A stretch of DNA of 64,000 bases, from NCBI RefSeq assembly GCF_021130785.1, contig NC_060207.1, positions 195,684,001 through 195,748,000 of the forward strand. Direction: 5' to 3'. The stretch comes from Homalodisca vitripennis (Eukaryota; Arthropoda; Insecta; Hemiptera; Cicadellidae). Positions 1-12,577 of this stretch are shown here, in pieces. The notes beneath the pieces were generated by a model. The model was given only the letters and a program-made list of their open reading frames with translations. It did not search any database and had not been told where the DNA came from. The position numbers were made by a program, and so were the translations under genes. Positions within the stretch are counted from its first letter, which is position 1. Each line of letters opens with the position of its first letter.

Positions 1-3000
1 AAAAGATATAATTCGTTTTTACGGCAGTAAAACAAAAAAATAAAATATCAGAAAGGTTTTATTTCAAGTAAATATCATACTCAACTCGTAATCAATCTTC
101 CAATATACGTACCTTCGTTAATATCGAACTAGAACTGTCTGACTACCTAAAAGACAGAGGTGATTAGAATTGTAAACGATCCAATATCCTTGGCTTGAGC
201 AATAAAGGTAAATTTGGCAGACTTAAACGTTACCCTCAGCTAATTTGAATTCCTTTACAAAAACTGTTGTAACTTTGGTTTATTGATCTTGTTCATTAAA
301 CTTTAACATTTCCTTGACAATCAAGGTATTTAGACGAATTTAATCAAGATAGACAGTGTAATTTAATAATAAAAGGTCATGCACCTTATTATATGTAGAA
401 AATAGTAACGCAGCTTTATATTAAAATACGTAAGACCATTTTATTAGAACTTTGGAGATAAACGGTTTCTGGATCTATAATAGTCGCAGACGATAATTTC
501 ACCTCAGAAGCTTTGAATCAGAAAGTAAAATCTTTTACAATAGGATTCTCTAACATCAGCTTCCATCAGATCCTACGGTGGTCCCCTGTTTTGGTTCTAT
601 TACTCTATAAACCTTCAGTGGCTTGATACCACCTCGTATTTTGAAACATTTTGTCATTCGGAACTTACTTCTGAAAGTTACTTCTCTGAATGTCCTGGCT
701 TAGAAATGGATCTCTAAAAAACCAAAGTATCAGCGGAGATATAAAATTATCATCAGCATGTGGCTTCTTCTGCTAATTTCAATGCTCAGGTCATAAATAC
801 CTCTTGTCATCAACCTACAACTTAGTTAATAAACAAAATACTAGTCACGCAGGTAGCTATTTTAGCTACTTTAATAGTGTTTATCCCTTTCAATCGGATG
901 TCTAAATGGAAGACCCTTACATTAGAGTTTGGAAAGGCTTTCAAATTACTTTGAAATACGTTGAACCAACTGTATGAAAATTAAATGAATTTAAGCAGGC
1001 TTTACTTTAAGACAGTTGAGGATGATGCAAGACTGATATTACAGTTATCGATATGTGTCTTACTCTTGTCCTCTACATCCTACTATCTGTCAAATTCTTC
1101 TGTATTGTTCCAATTTAACAAAACTTTTTCATAGTTAGATAGACAGTTATTACATTGTGTGATATTCATTTTAATTACCTTACAGACATCTGACGTTCAG
1201 AGTATTCAAATTTTCAACGTATTTCTAAATTTATTAGGGTTGGATTTTTCATAAATAATCAAATTAAAACGTTTAAAAACTACATAGTTTATCATTAAAA
1301 TTTCATATGTTGGAACCGTTACAATATATGGAGATAATTACTTCTTAATCCATTTATTAATTTTTTTGTTACAACCCAAAATGAAACAAAAAAAGAATCA
1401 AATCAACAAATGAAGTTATTTAATCGAAATTTTATATTTATACAACTGAGTGAAATCTCAATTATTATATTTCATTATACGAATATTTAGGATTTTATTA
1501 TTGTTACTGCAAAGATTATTTTAGAAGACAAACAGATTTTTCAATTTTCAAAGAATATATTTACAAATATTATATATAAGTAAGATATGTATAAATAAAT
1601 GACTAACGAAATTATTCGTTGTAAACTTTATCGTAAAGATATGTCAAGGAAACGTCATGATAGACACATAACCCTAAAACACTTAGCAAATGAAAAAATA
1701 AAAGATAACGAATTTATTCACTTTAAACTTCGGAAAAATAAGTCAACTTTTTAATTATCACTTATTTATTTCAAGTATTACATTTTTTTATATAAATTAT
1801 ATGACTTTACTACATCACCTGTTAACATTATATAACATACTGGTGGTTTCCACAAACTAAAATTCATAATTGTACTCTACATTTTTAGGATTATCTACTT
1901 GTAGCCAATTATACTTATAAATCAATTTCCTGGAAATGTTTGCTAGTTTTCCCCATTAAACTTTAATTAAAAATTAAGTAATTTAATCAGAAATTTTTAT
2001 ATAATTTTTTCAACCAAATAATATTATTACTAGTAATTTTTGTTTATTAATCGTTTTTAATCTTATGCTTATTGTATATATGCTTATTGAATTTGGATAT
2101 TGAATATGTGTTTAGTAATAATAATAGTAAATAATGAGATAAGAATACACAATTATTTTCACATTCTCCTGGAATTATCCAAGATTTCGTAATAGTTACC
2201 AAGGTTAAGGGTCTGCAGGGAGCAAACAATAAAAATGAACCTGGCCAGTAGATGAAAAGTAAAAAGGCTATGCTATCTCAGCTCCAGGGCATTGAATAAA
2301 TAAATGGAATAAGTTCCATATTCCAACAAAGCTACATATTTTGTCTTTAATTCATAATGTTTTATCAATATACTTGGATAAAACACCACCTGATTAGGTA
2401 AAATTGTTTTAAAATTCGTGTAAGCTAAGAACGCGATTGAATTGGATATAAAAAATAATATGTAATCAACAATGAATCAACCAAAAAATATCTGATCACC
2501 CTTTCATTCTTAAAAAAGCTTTTAAAATATATTATTTATACAACACCTAGACACATCAACCTGCTTAAGAATGAAAAATTGAGTGCTTTTTAGTAGGGGT
2601 GACTAAAACCAAATTTAAATTTATGAATTTTTATTTTTCTTAGTAAACGTGCAAAAAAAGTTGCCTAAAACATGAAAAATAAAACGATCTTAACTTTTAA
2701 AATCAAATATTTCAATGAAATATATTTCTAGTTAAACAGCAATTGAGCTCCTTAAATTAAAAATAAAACTTTAATTACAATAAAACTTATTAAGTAGATA
2801 TTAAAGTTCAAAAGACTCTTTAAGTAAACCCCTTTATATTATTGGGGCAGCTAAGTTCAACATTGATCAGTAGATAATAGACTAATTCACTGATTGAAGA
2901 CTGGAAATTCGTAAGCGAACTTATTAGTGCACTATTACAAGTGAGGTGAAGCAGCGCGGTCCGTAGTCGAATTTCCGCCACACCATACATGCGGTTCAGT

Positions 3001-6000
3001 TACGACTGAACTGTAGACACGTTGGACACGTTATCAATTCCAATATTGTATTTATGTTTATCCATATATGATTCCAAAGTCTAGCAATATAGTATCAAAA
3101 ATAATAAATTTGTTGATTAGCTAATGATGGAATATACTACTAAAATTTTATTTGAATTTTTATTAATGTCAGCCAACCACCACCAGCAAAGTTGCAATTC
3201 GTACTATAATACTACCTAGATTTTCACGAAGTTTATGATGGAATTAATTCTAAAATAAAAACTCGTCAGCCACACTGGTATTAGAGGTAATCGAAATCTG
3301 AGAGAAAAGAGATAAAATATATGGAATTATTATTCCTCCGAGTAATTTCTTTTTGACGCAGGATAAAAATATACCTTATCTATGACATTTATGGCACCGA
3401 TAGCCAACGAATAGAGACACTGAAGTCACTATTTTCAGCTAACGGTGGATCTACATATTATTGGCTGGCGCTGGCACAATTTATTAGTCTGGAAGCAAGA
3501 TAACAAATATAACCATAAAAATGTTAATTGATATTTGGTAACTTTTTAATTGCCTCATATGCCAACCCTCAACTAAACTAGCACTTCTGACGATTCCCAT
3601 TATTGATTTCAAAACAAATTATAATTTATTTATGGTACTTCAATTTGCTTTCTGATCTCCTTCGTTATTCCTCTCCTCACTCGTGGAAAACCAGTGAACC
3701 GACTATTTAAGATTTCTCAATCAGAGAGTGGTATCCAGTAGTATATAATATTTTTTGGTTTTTTAGCATGGTACTGTACTTTGATCCATAGCGGTCTGGA
3801 AATCGTCTTAAGGAAATTAAACATGGTTACACGTAGCTCTATTATGTAAGCTTATATTACATTCATAGAATCGAAACACAATAAGAGAAATAGATGTATG
3901 AGCGGTTTCCCAGCACTTCGCAAATAAACCGAATTACAATGGAATTGTCATATAATGAGATGATTTCAGGTTTAGTAATAATTGAAATGGTGTTGGGAAT
4001 TCACGAATTTAATTATTTCCTAACTCTACTACTATTTATGTATTTCTTCGTACCACTAGTATATATTTCTCTCTGTAACGTGTACTTGCCGTGGCAACAA
4101 TTCACGGATTATTCAATACGTATTATTACATTGACGATTTGTAAGTTTTCTCTTATAAAGTCACATAACAGATCTGTTGGTTTCATGTGGTGTTATTCAT
4201 TAATAAATAAATATGGTGGTATGTAAAATATTTAATAATCTCCATTTTGTCTTTAGTTTTATTTATTATGAAGAAACCTAACTTATACATTCCCTGTTTC
4301 TTCTCTACCACCCATTTAAAAATAACCAACAACCGTTTCTTGCAACACTGTAAAAGTGTTAAGGAATAATAATTATTTAAATAATCAAGCTATCAATTGA
4401 TTAAACTAATTATTTTAACAAAGCCGTTAAAAAACACTGTGAGATTTCTGCAACATAATTGACAGTATTTAATATTGTTCTGTTAAAATGATATTTCTCA
4501 TCATTTAAAAACGAAATTGGTGAAAATGTGTTCTACCATTAAATATTAAGTATAATTACAGCAACACAAATTCGATTATTTTGTCCTGGATTTCTCGGAA
4601 ACATTTGTGCAAAATCAGGAAATGTTTGTTGAATATAAATCACACGGAAATGAAAATTAAATTAGTGTTAATAGTTCTACTTTGTTTCCCTCAATACAAA
4701 GTTTCCTATAAGGTCAAGCATTATGTTTACCATTATAAGCCCGCAAAGGTTAGTGTTTGGGACTTAACTATTTTTATATTCTTATGTTTATTCCTTATAG
4801 ACATTTAAATATCTTTAGCAATATTATTTTTAATTATTATCCATCATGGGTCCGTACGCATATTTTATATTTAAGGAAATTTTTCTAAATATTAAGTGAA
4901 TGCTTATAGCAAACCAATTTTAGAAAATCAACCTTTTTGACTAAGTGTCCTGTTTTGAAATGCAATCACATCTAATCTAATAATTTTATTATTGATTAAA
5001 AGTATTGTTCTGAGCCAAATAAAAATAGAGTTATTTCACAACATGTCTTAGTAATTGCTCTTACATACATGTCATTTATCATACTTAAATATTTTAACTA
5101 CATGGGTGACGATATTTGTTATACTTTTAATGTAGTAGTTTAAATAATTTTTGCATGATTATTACCAGTGCAAACTAAATTTGTAACAAAATTTACGACT
5201 TTTCATAATTCAGATACAACACAATCTCAATTTTGAAACGTTCCTACTCTATAGTTGCGTAGGCCATGTTTAATTTTTAGAACTTTTTTAGAAATTGGAT
5301 ATAATAAATTCGTGTCGCGCTCCACATCAACAATCGTAACCGATAAATGAGAAACCACAACTGCGTACAGACCACATATTGAAAACTCCAACAACTGCAA
5401 TTGCTGAAACATTGTTTAGTGACCACAACAATATTGAGCTGTCGAGCTTTTCATCATTTTCCAGCTGTAACAAACATTTAATGTAGCAGCTTTGAAATAT
5501 GTGCTTGTTTTTTATTTGTGATATTAACAATAGTTAATAAGTCTGTGATACCTATGCTATCTTTTGGGATATGAGTGTTGAAATAAGAAACTACAACAGC
5601 CTCATCTTCATTGTGATGTAAACTTATTGTCGGTGCAATATCACGAGAAGCCATGGAAAATCTCTCACAGTGGTGAGAACTAATTGAGACTATGTCGTCG
5701 TATGGTAAGCGTTTTGATGACATATATATTAGATTCCTTGATCTTCCGGACATTGTGGAGTTAAACGTATTGTGGTCCGAGGATAGGAATTTTTATTACT
5801 GCTCATAAAGATTTACTAAACATTTATTTCACATAACTATTGTTGGAAGGGTTAAATCAAAGGTAATGATAAGTTTGACATTTCTCTTTCCACTTAGTCC
5901 AAAGTCTGAATAAGACACGGTAACAGACTTGCCTGACGAAATCTAGAGCCCAAGTTCTTCTGGAAAGATCCAAAACAAGCCGTTGACGACGCAGACGTTA

Positions 6001-9000
6001 AAAACGAACTCATGCATCATTTCGACATCACAGACATCTAAACTACAAAAGAGGACTGTTTGATTTATCGAGCATCCATTGTAATCTAGATGCGTTCCTA
6101 TTCTCATCAGGTGCACTATTGGGTCCACTGTGATGTTTTAGCCATATCACGGTGGTGGAGCACCGAATTTTCCAGACATAACATATCTTTGATGGGAATG
6201 ATTGATCCAACAAGAATTTTGAGTTTAACTCTATTTAATCTTCCAGCTTTGACTGAACTGTTTCTATCATAGCTACGTTATTTTTAGAAGTTTCTCACAT
6301 CAGTTTTTCCCTAAACTGTATCACATGGACTCGTGTAACAATGAAGTATTGGCATTTACAGTAGCCTGATCAATTGTGTAAAGGTTTTTAATTGCATACT
6401 ATTGTTGTTATTTTTTTGTTACTTTATTGTTACTGCTCTCAATTGCATACTTTCGTAAGTGCTATCCCAATCGCGTAAGTATGCCGGAAAATAAACCCTG
6501 TAACATTGTTCGCTGAAGTGTTTGTTCTCACAATTTTCAACAAATGAAGCCTCGCATTGTTCGGCGGTTCACAGTTTGAATTTCCCAACGCGTTACGATA
6601 ATCCTAATCTGGTTTACTCAGTAGACTCACTGACAATGGCAATAAAAGTTTCATGAGCTGATTCTCTCTAAATATGTCTCTGAATAATGGTTTTGTTTGG
6701 GTGTCCTGAATTAATTTTGTATTGTACTAATGTTGAAGCGATGTGCAACAAGGATTGTAACTCATACAAAACGATTTATTCTAGAGACTAAAATGATTTA
6801 AAGTTTTGTCTTTTTACCAGTTTTGTTAAACTTCAAGTAAGTTGACTCGGTATTGATCAATTTTATTTAATTAGTAAACACCTTGTAGACACTTTCGTGA
6901 ATCCCCGTTTCTCAACAATAATCCTAAAACTCTTAGTTTTACCTTAAGCTTTACTTAAATAAATTAATTCTAAAATATTTCGCTCCCAATATGAGCTTTT
7001 ATAAGCTTAGGACTGTGAATACTGAACTGTACGAGCACATGTACTGATGAGCCAATGGGAACAGCTCTTCATTTAAATTGCACTTGCTTTTGTAGTCTAG
7101 ATGAATCTGATTTTGAAACGATAAAAAAGTTAGTTGTATACACATTTTTGATGATATATTACTCTGATGTCTTAGCTGTTACTGCAAGTTGTTATTGGAG
7201 ACAATATTTAGCTTTAGATTTTTTCGACGTTACTCTGAAAAACTGTGGGATGAATACAATAATCTGTTTTCATGGTCACTTGATCTTGACAGGATAATCA
7301 GTGTTAATAACAAGTTTAAATTCTCTATGTCAAGTACAGAATATACTACAGACTTTATCAAAATGATGGCTGGCCCAAATTCTGAAACCATTAGCCGTGA
7401 AGCAAAATTCGACATGTTTGATTTAGCAGAGGTCGTTGTTGGATTGATCCTGTGGAAATATTGGATTTAGTTGTTCAGGTTAACAAAACCCATTATTCCA
7501 AATTTCATTTGATTTTCCATTCACTCAGAGAGTCGTATCATCGGCACATTGCATAACTTGCACATGTATAAGCGATGATTCAATACCATTTAAATATAAC
7601 AAAAAAAGAATCGGGCTGAGAATGTAACATAGAGGGATCGTATAAATCATTTTAAGTAGAATTATGATTTCAAAATCGATTTAAGTTTTAACAACTCTTC
7701 TATAGCTTAGCGATGAGCTAAGAAAACCTACTGCTTGTCAAACAGTGTATTATGGTCAACACCGGATATGTCAAAAAGACAATCAAAGTGATATTATGGC
7801 GCTAAAACTAACAAACATAATATCTAAAATACATATACCATCCATTTTTGCTTTCCGATACCAAATAGGTCCTCAGAGAGCTGTTTGTAATTGCTAAGAA
7901 GTTGAAAAAAGTTTGTAAAAAAAAGGAAAATTATCATGTTTTTAAACATGGGATGTATACATACAATTTTCAGGAGGGATGGAAAAACTCCTGTCTGCAT
8001 TTTAACTCGTGGCTCAAAATAACCAGTACTAATTTGCTCAGCGGGACTCACTAACACTTTATTTAATTAGCTTTTAAATACCTGAAACAATTTGTGTGCA
8101 GGATCCAAATATGGTTTATGTGTCCTAATATTAAAATTTATTTTACTACCAAAGATTGGTAAAAATAGTTGGAGAAGTTTCAGAAAAGGAATATTTTCCC
8201 ACTTAGTTCAAGAAGGTGAGAGACCTTTCATTACACTTAGTCCTACAAGAATCTTTGAGCTTGCTTCCGTAGTGAAAGGATGTTCAGGATTGAAGGGTTT
8301 TAGGAGGAGTCAAGATTTCATAATTGGGAATAGGAAGCTGTTTATTAGTCATATTATTTTAGAATATTATTCGTAATGCTACGATATTTGACAGTTGACG
8401 ATGTGCTGTTCCTGGATTTCCATATTGTTGCCCAGGCATAAGAAATACATCGATTTCTTCTGTACTCATTAAAGGGTGTTACTGAAAGTACAAACTATTC
8501 AGAAATAAAAGCTGCTTGGATAGAAATAAAATATTATAAAAATTAAAAAATTGCGCTCGTAGGAAAATGATTAAACGAATAAATTCAAGGATACATCAGA
8601 CTGTTATAGGAAGAACAGTGGGGTTATCATTTGTTAACTTGACTATACTATTCCTGTGTAGGAAATATGGGACTAGACTTCTGTGTAACGTCCTCTACTT
8701 TCGCGGTACTTCCATTGACTTTTATTCACGCAGCTACTTTGTATCGTTTTAATTGTTAGCCTCAAAACGTTACTAATGATATAACACAAAATAAGTATTT
8801 GTTAAGGGGATGAGGCAAGATAAAATTACATAAATAAGATTATTGATTTAGACTGTTTGAGGTTAACACGGATAAATCTACATAAAATTTCACTAACCAA
8901 ACATTTCAAGTATTGTTTTATATATAACTAGTTTTATAACCTTGCGCTGAAAATTATACTATTTACCAAGTCTTATTTTTATATATCATAAAGCATACTT

Positions 9001-11901
9001 ACCTTATTATAAAAACTACAAATAATAGTTATGTTTATATTTTTATGTGATAAACTGAAGTAAATATAGTTCCTATACAACTAGTTGAAAGCAGGTTGTA
9101 AAGAAGATCAAATCGATATTGCAAAGCCTCAATAAATAAAAAGTTTTACAACATCGGTTATTTCGATTGTTCAATGCAGCGATTAAACTAAGAAAAACGT
9201 ATATAAAGCTTGATTTTCAATATTAAATATAAATTTCATATAGTAGTATGAATAGGGTTTAAGTTTGAGTCGTAAGTACAGATAATGTAGATGTTTTAAT
9301 CGTTGGTAACGGTGATATGAAAATAACCAAGTATTTATTTTAAAATTGTGTAAAACAAAGAAAAGTAAACAGACTTTGTATACAACATCCCAGCAACAAG
9401 TCGCGATAAAATTCCATTGATCCCTTACATAAAGCGAGCAATAATGGCTCACTTTACTTCCTGTGTTGTTCTTTTGTGAGCACATTCTTAGCGGAATGCT
9501 TTCAGGCGATATTTCAACTTGTTTATCAAAACAAAAGTTATTTCTTCCACAGCAACACTTGATATATTAAAATAATAATATATCAAGATAAGAAAGCTCA
9601 CAAAATATCTTTTCACTTTAAAAAACTATTAATAAATTAATTATTATCAATCCGGGATAATATCAACTGTTAAAGTTGAAATGCCAATGTTTTATACTTC
9701 ATATTTCAGGTATTTAAGTCTGTGACCATCACTCTCAGCACTTTTTTTTGTCGCTTCCTATCGAGATCCATGAGGAAGAATTAGGGCACTACATCTCAAA
9801 GTCATGTCTTCCCGGAAGAAGGGGAGGCCAGCTCTGAACCAGCCTCCAGTTAGGGAACAAACCCCATCAACTCCAACAGTCATCTCCAACAGTAGACTAC
9901 ACCTATCTAATTACCCATGAACCCCAGAATATCGGCATTTGCAGTTAGTGATGTACCGCTTCTGGACATCCATAAGTTTGCCCAGATTGAAGTGATACAT
10001 CGGTTTTTGCTGTGCACAGTGGTGGGTTCAACTGGAAGGTATAAACCAGCCAGAAGTGATCCCTGCTGGGTGAAAAAAAACTCTTAACATTTAAGAGGGT
10101 TATTTAGAGAGTATAAATTAGTTAAGATCTTACTTAAACCAGAAAAATAAGGGATTAAAAACGCCAGATATAAAATTGGCCGACTGGATCTTGAGAAAGT
10201 TTATCTCTTTTGTTTTCTTTTGTTGTTAAAATTGGTTTTAAATTATTGACTTACAACTTATGAAGTACGATGTTACACCTCTTTAGGGGTTCAGCGTTAA
10301 CCAGGAGGTTAAGATAAGCAGTGAATTAAATTTATCAGAATTTAAAAAGTTGGATAGAAGAAACCATGTCAACTATAATGGTAAATTAAATTATTATTCG
10401 GCAAGGTAAAGTCAGGATTAATAAGCCTTGTCTAACACTTGGTATAAAGGAGCTGGTAGTTTAAATATTTTTAAAATAGTTTTATATTGAAATTAGTTTA
10501 AGCAAGATACAAATCATAAATTGTTATGTATAACATGTCTAAATGAATCCGTTTAAGAACCAATATCTCTGAATATACAAATCTGATCTATTCTATATAA
10601 AAAATATACAAAAAGCAAGTTTACATTTACTCTGCTTTAAATATAAACTGATTGAGTATAGCGCAATGAGGAAATCATTAGAAAATACTCAAAACTAAGT
10701 ATAACGTTTTTTAACACGCTTTTATTTTTAATTGCAATAAGATGATTTTATAATACAGTGGCTTGGTAAACTACACCAAATTATAGTGCAAACGCTGATG
10801 TTATAAAATTCAACGTATTTATTAATTTGAGAATTATGTATAAGAATTGTGTTACTGATACTGTTTGAGGTATGTCATAATGTACCTATTAACTTGGTGA
10901 AAGCTTTGGAATCCATATCACTAAAGTATATATGCTGAACAGATACTCACGGTTAATCATGATCAGAGTGTAATATAAAAGAGATTTAATCGCTTTCTCA
11001 GATGTTCAATGTACGCCACAAACATAGTCAAACGTAACAGATTTTATTTTATAATGAATCGGTTATAAAAATCAAGTATTTATTGGGTAAATTATCTGAA
11101 AATGATCCGGGGTTTTTAAACTTTATTATTAGAGTTTATTTAGAGAAAAGAATTTCATACAAGGCCAAGAGCTATACGGAGTATTCTGGAATCTGAGTTT
11201 GTTTATCTCGTTAATATCACCGGAAACTTTTGAATTTTATTTTATTTAAGTTCTTAAAATTTTATATTTTTCCAAGTATACATCATAATATTGAGCAACA
11301 TATTTTGACTGATAAAACATAGCTAAGATCTAAAACAATAGCTTAAAATTAATTATTTAAGAGATCGCGGAAGCCATGTACGTGTTACTAGGTCCTTATT
11401 ATTTCCGGGAAATTCTGGCCTTAATACGAAATGTTTATCGTATAGAGGATTAGCAACTTTGGGATAAATTTAATAAATCAGTAAAAGGTATTTGGGAGAT
11501 TAGGTCCTCCAGAAATGGTATAGTGTACACTCTAAAGGCTTTGAGAAGCAATTTGGTTCAGTGACTGTAAGTTTATAAAAGCCAGTTCTTACGGAACTTA
11601 AATTTGTCTGAATATTGTGGTTGTTGCGTCTAAAGAACATTTTGCTACCTATACAATAAACAATATTATTTTACATTTATTACTTGCTATAATAAATTAT
11701 AATTAAAGGTAAACTTCAGGTTTTGAATTTTGTCATAGAAAATTTGGGTTTTATTTCAGTATATTCAGAATATACGCTTCGAAGTTAAATTTAAAATTAT
11801 CCGATTTGAACTGAAATTCAAAATAAAATAATTAAAGTATATATTAGGTACTAATAATTATATCATAAAGATCAGATAATAACTAATTCAAATAAAATAT
11901 A
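1..11901. other. Host intergenic DNA, no gene recognised
   Basis: This is AT-rich DNA with stop codons in all frames. The open frames (about 60-110 codons) show no motif, start context or neighbouring exon that would support a gene. I see no tRNA, rRNA or long tandem repeat. A decayed repeat with two related pieces lies at 8398-8480 and 9752-10073 and is listed separately. The rest is left unassigned; conserved host enhancers or untranslated exons could not be recognised here from one sequence. Confidence 0.6.
9752..10073 (+). repeat. Decayed dispersed repeat, possibly a retroelement fragment
   Basis: This stretch is more GC-rich than its surroundings. A short open stretch after an ATG near 9807 begins SSRKKGRPALNQPP. 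The part at about 9949-10010 (GATGTACCGCTTCTGGAC ... TTTGCCCAG) resembles 8398-8480 (GATGTGCTGTTCCTGGAT ... TTGCCCAG), so at least two diverged pieces of one family are present. A LINE or SINE-like origin is only a guess. No RT or transposase motif is visible. Confidence 0.35.
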
Positions 11902-11907
11902 TTTAAG
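11902..11907. repeat. Left target-site duplication (TTTAAG)
   Basis: The hexamer TTTAAG directly precedes the outer end of the left terminal repeat (AGTAGACC...). It recurs directly after the right terminal repeat at 36209-36214. Six-base duplications are typical of Polinton/Maverick integration by a retroviral-type integrase. Confidence 0.92.
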
Positions 11908-12250
11908 AGTAGACCTTGCGCCCTTTGCGGACAGGGCTCTGATTGGTCGAGAGGGGGTCACGTGATCCAAGATGGCGGCTAAGCTCCGCCCCCTGCGGGA
12001 GAAATTCCCTCATGTGCGGGAGAAATTCCCTCATGCGCGGGAGAAATTCCCTCCTCACACTCTTATCCTAGTGTTTTGGGGTGATTTTGGGTGTCAAAAT
12101 TGTTGTTTTTCGGTAAAATCGGTGATTTGTTGGGTCCGGTGAGGGAGAAACGAGGGACGGAGGGAATTCCAACATGGCTGCGCCCATGTATCACGTGATC
12201 AAAAAAAAAACCATTATGGCCGCGCCCACGTAAACATAACCTCACTTTCT
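11908..12250 (+). repeat. Left terminal inverted repeat
   Basis: It matches the reverse complement of 35818-36208 nearly base for base, from AGTAGACC at the outer edge to CCTCACTTTCT at the inner edge. It contains a triple about 20-bp repeat (GCGGGAGAAATTCCCTCAT), two TCACGTGA palindromes, several GATGGCGGC/ATGGCTGC/ATGGCCGC motifs and one inverted CCAAT motif. It lacks a roughly 40-bp tandem duplication that the right copy has. Confidence 0.95.
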
Positions 12251-12286
12251 TAGATGGCGGTGCCCGTGGCGCGCGCTGGCGGGAAA
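11936..12286. promoter_or_regulatory. Cluster of candidate host-factor sites in the left terminal repeat
   Basis: Visible motifs are CAAGATGGCGGC (YY1/Pho-type), two TCACGTGA palindromes (E-box, bHLH-ZIP type), three GCGGGAGAAA units and one GGCGGGAAA at 12278-12286 (E2F-type TTTCCCGCC on the other strand), and CTGATTGGTC (CCAAT box). The names follow known consensus sequences; binding is inferred. Such sites would suit an S-phase-coupled viral origin or promoter. Confidence 0.4.
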
Positions 12287-12365
12287 AATTCCCTAGGGTT
12301 CCCCTCACACTACAAAATAATTATTTATATATAATAATAATATAGATAAAAATTAAGTAAGACGT

Positions 12366-12494
12366 TATCTGAGTGTGGTTGCGGAACACTCGTACTGTGT
12401 ATGGAACACAGTACCCAGGTTAAGCATTACCGAGGTATAGGAGTCTGTCCAGTCTGAAACTGGTTGTCAATCCACGACCCGATAATGCCCCGTC
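12366..12494 (-). ncRNA. Structured element, copy A (3' of the RING gene)
   Basis: Plus-strand reading shows hairpin GAGTGT/ACACTC, hairpin GTACTGTGT/ACACAGTAC, then the conserved word CCCAGGTTAAGCA. A long arm GCATTA/TAATGC follows, holding an inner CCAGT/ACTGG hairpin. Copies B (29105-29275) and C (29822-29979) share this order. Each copy lies just downstream of the stop codon of a minus-strand accessory gene, so the functional RNA would be the minus-strand transcript. Copy A has the weakest outer closing stem and the most mismatches in the long arm. It is not a family I recognise; possible roles are 3' end formation, RNA stability or an independent small RNA. Confidence 0.6.
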
Positions 12495-12497
12495 CCT

Positions 12498-12565
12498 TGG
12501 AAAGTGAATTTTTGAAACCAATTGAAGAATTTAAAATGGAAAGTGAATTTTGAAACCAATTGAAG
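12498..12565. repeat. Short tandem duplication next to copy A
   Basis: The unit GGAAAGTGAATTTTGAAACC plus CAATTGAAG occurs twice, at 12498-12526 and 12538-12565, differing by one T. It sits between the RING gene stop and structured copy A, in what would be the 3' untranslated region. Confidence 0.75.
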
Positions 12566-12577
12566 TTAGAGCTGGAG

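Noticed and set aside
3894..4226. 110-codon plus-strand frame in host DNA
   Set aside because: AT-rich hydrophobic composition, no motif, no splice context; expected by chance in this composition.
7055..7470. Overlapping 80- and 93-codon frames
   Set aside because: No recognisable domain, overlapping each other and an opposite-strand frame.
12063..12308. 81-codon minus-strand frame in the left terminal repeat
   Set aside because: It lies entirely in the terminal repeat, and the matching frame on the right side is broken by the tandem duplication; no protein motif.
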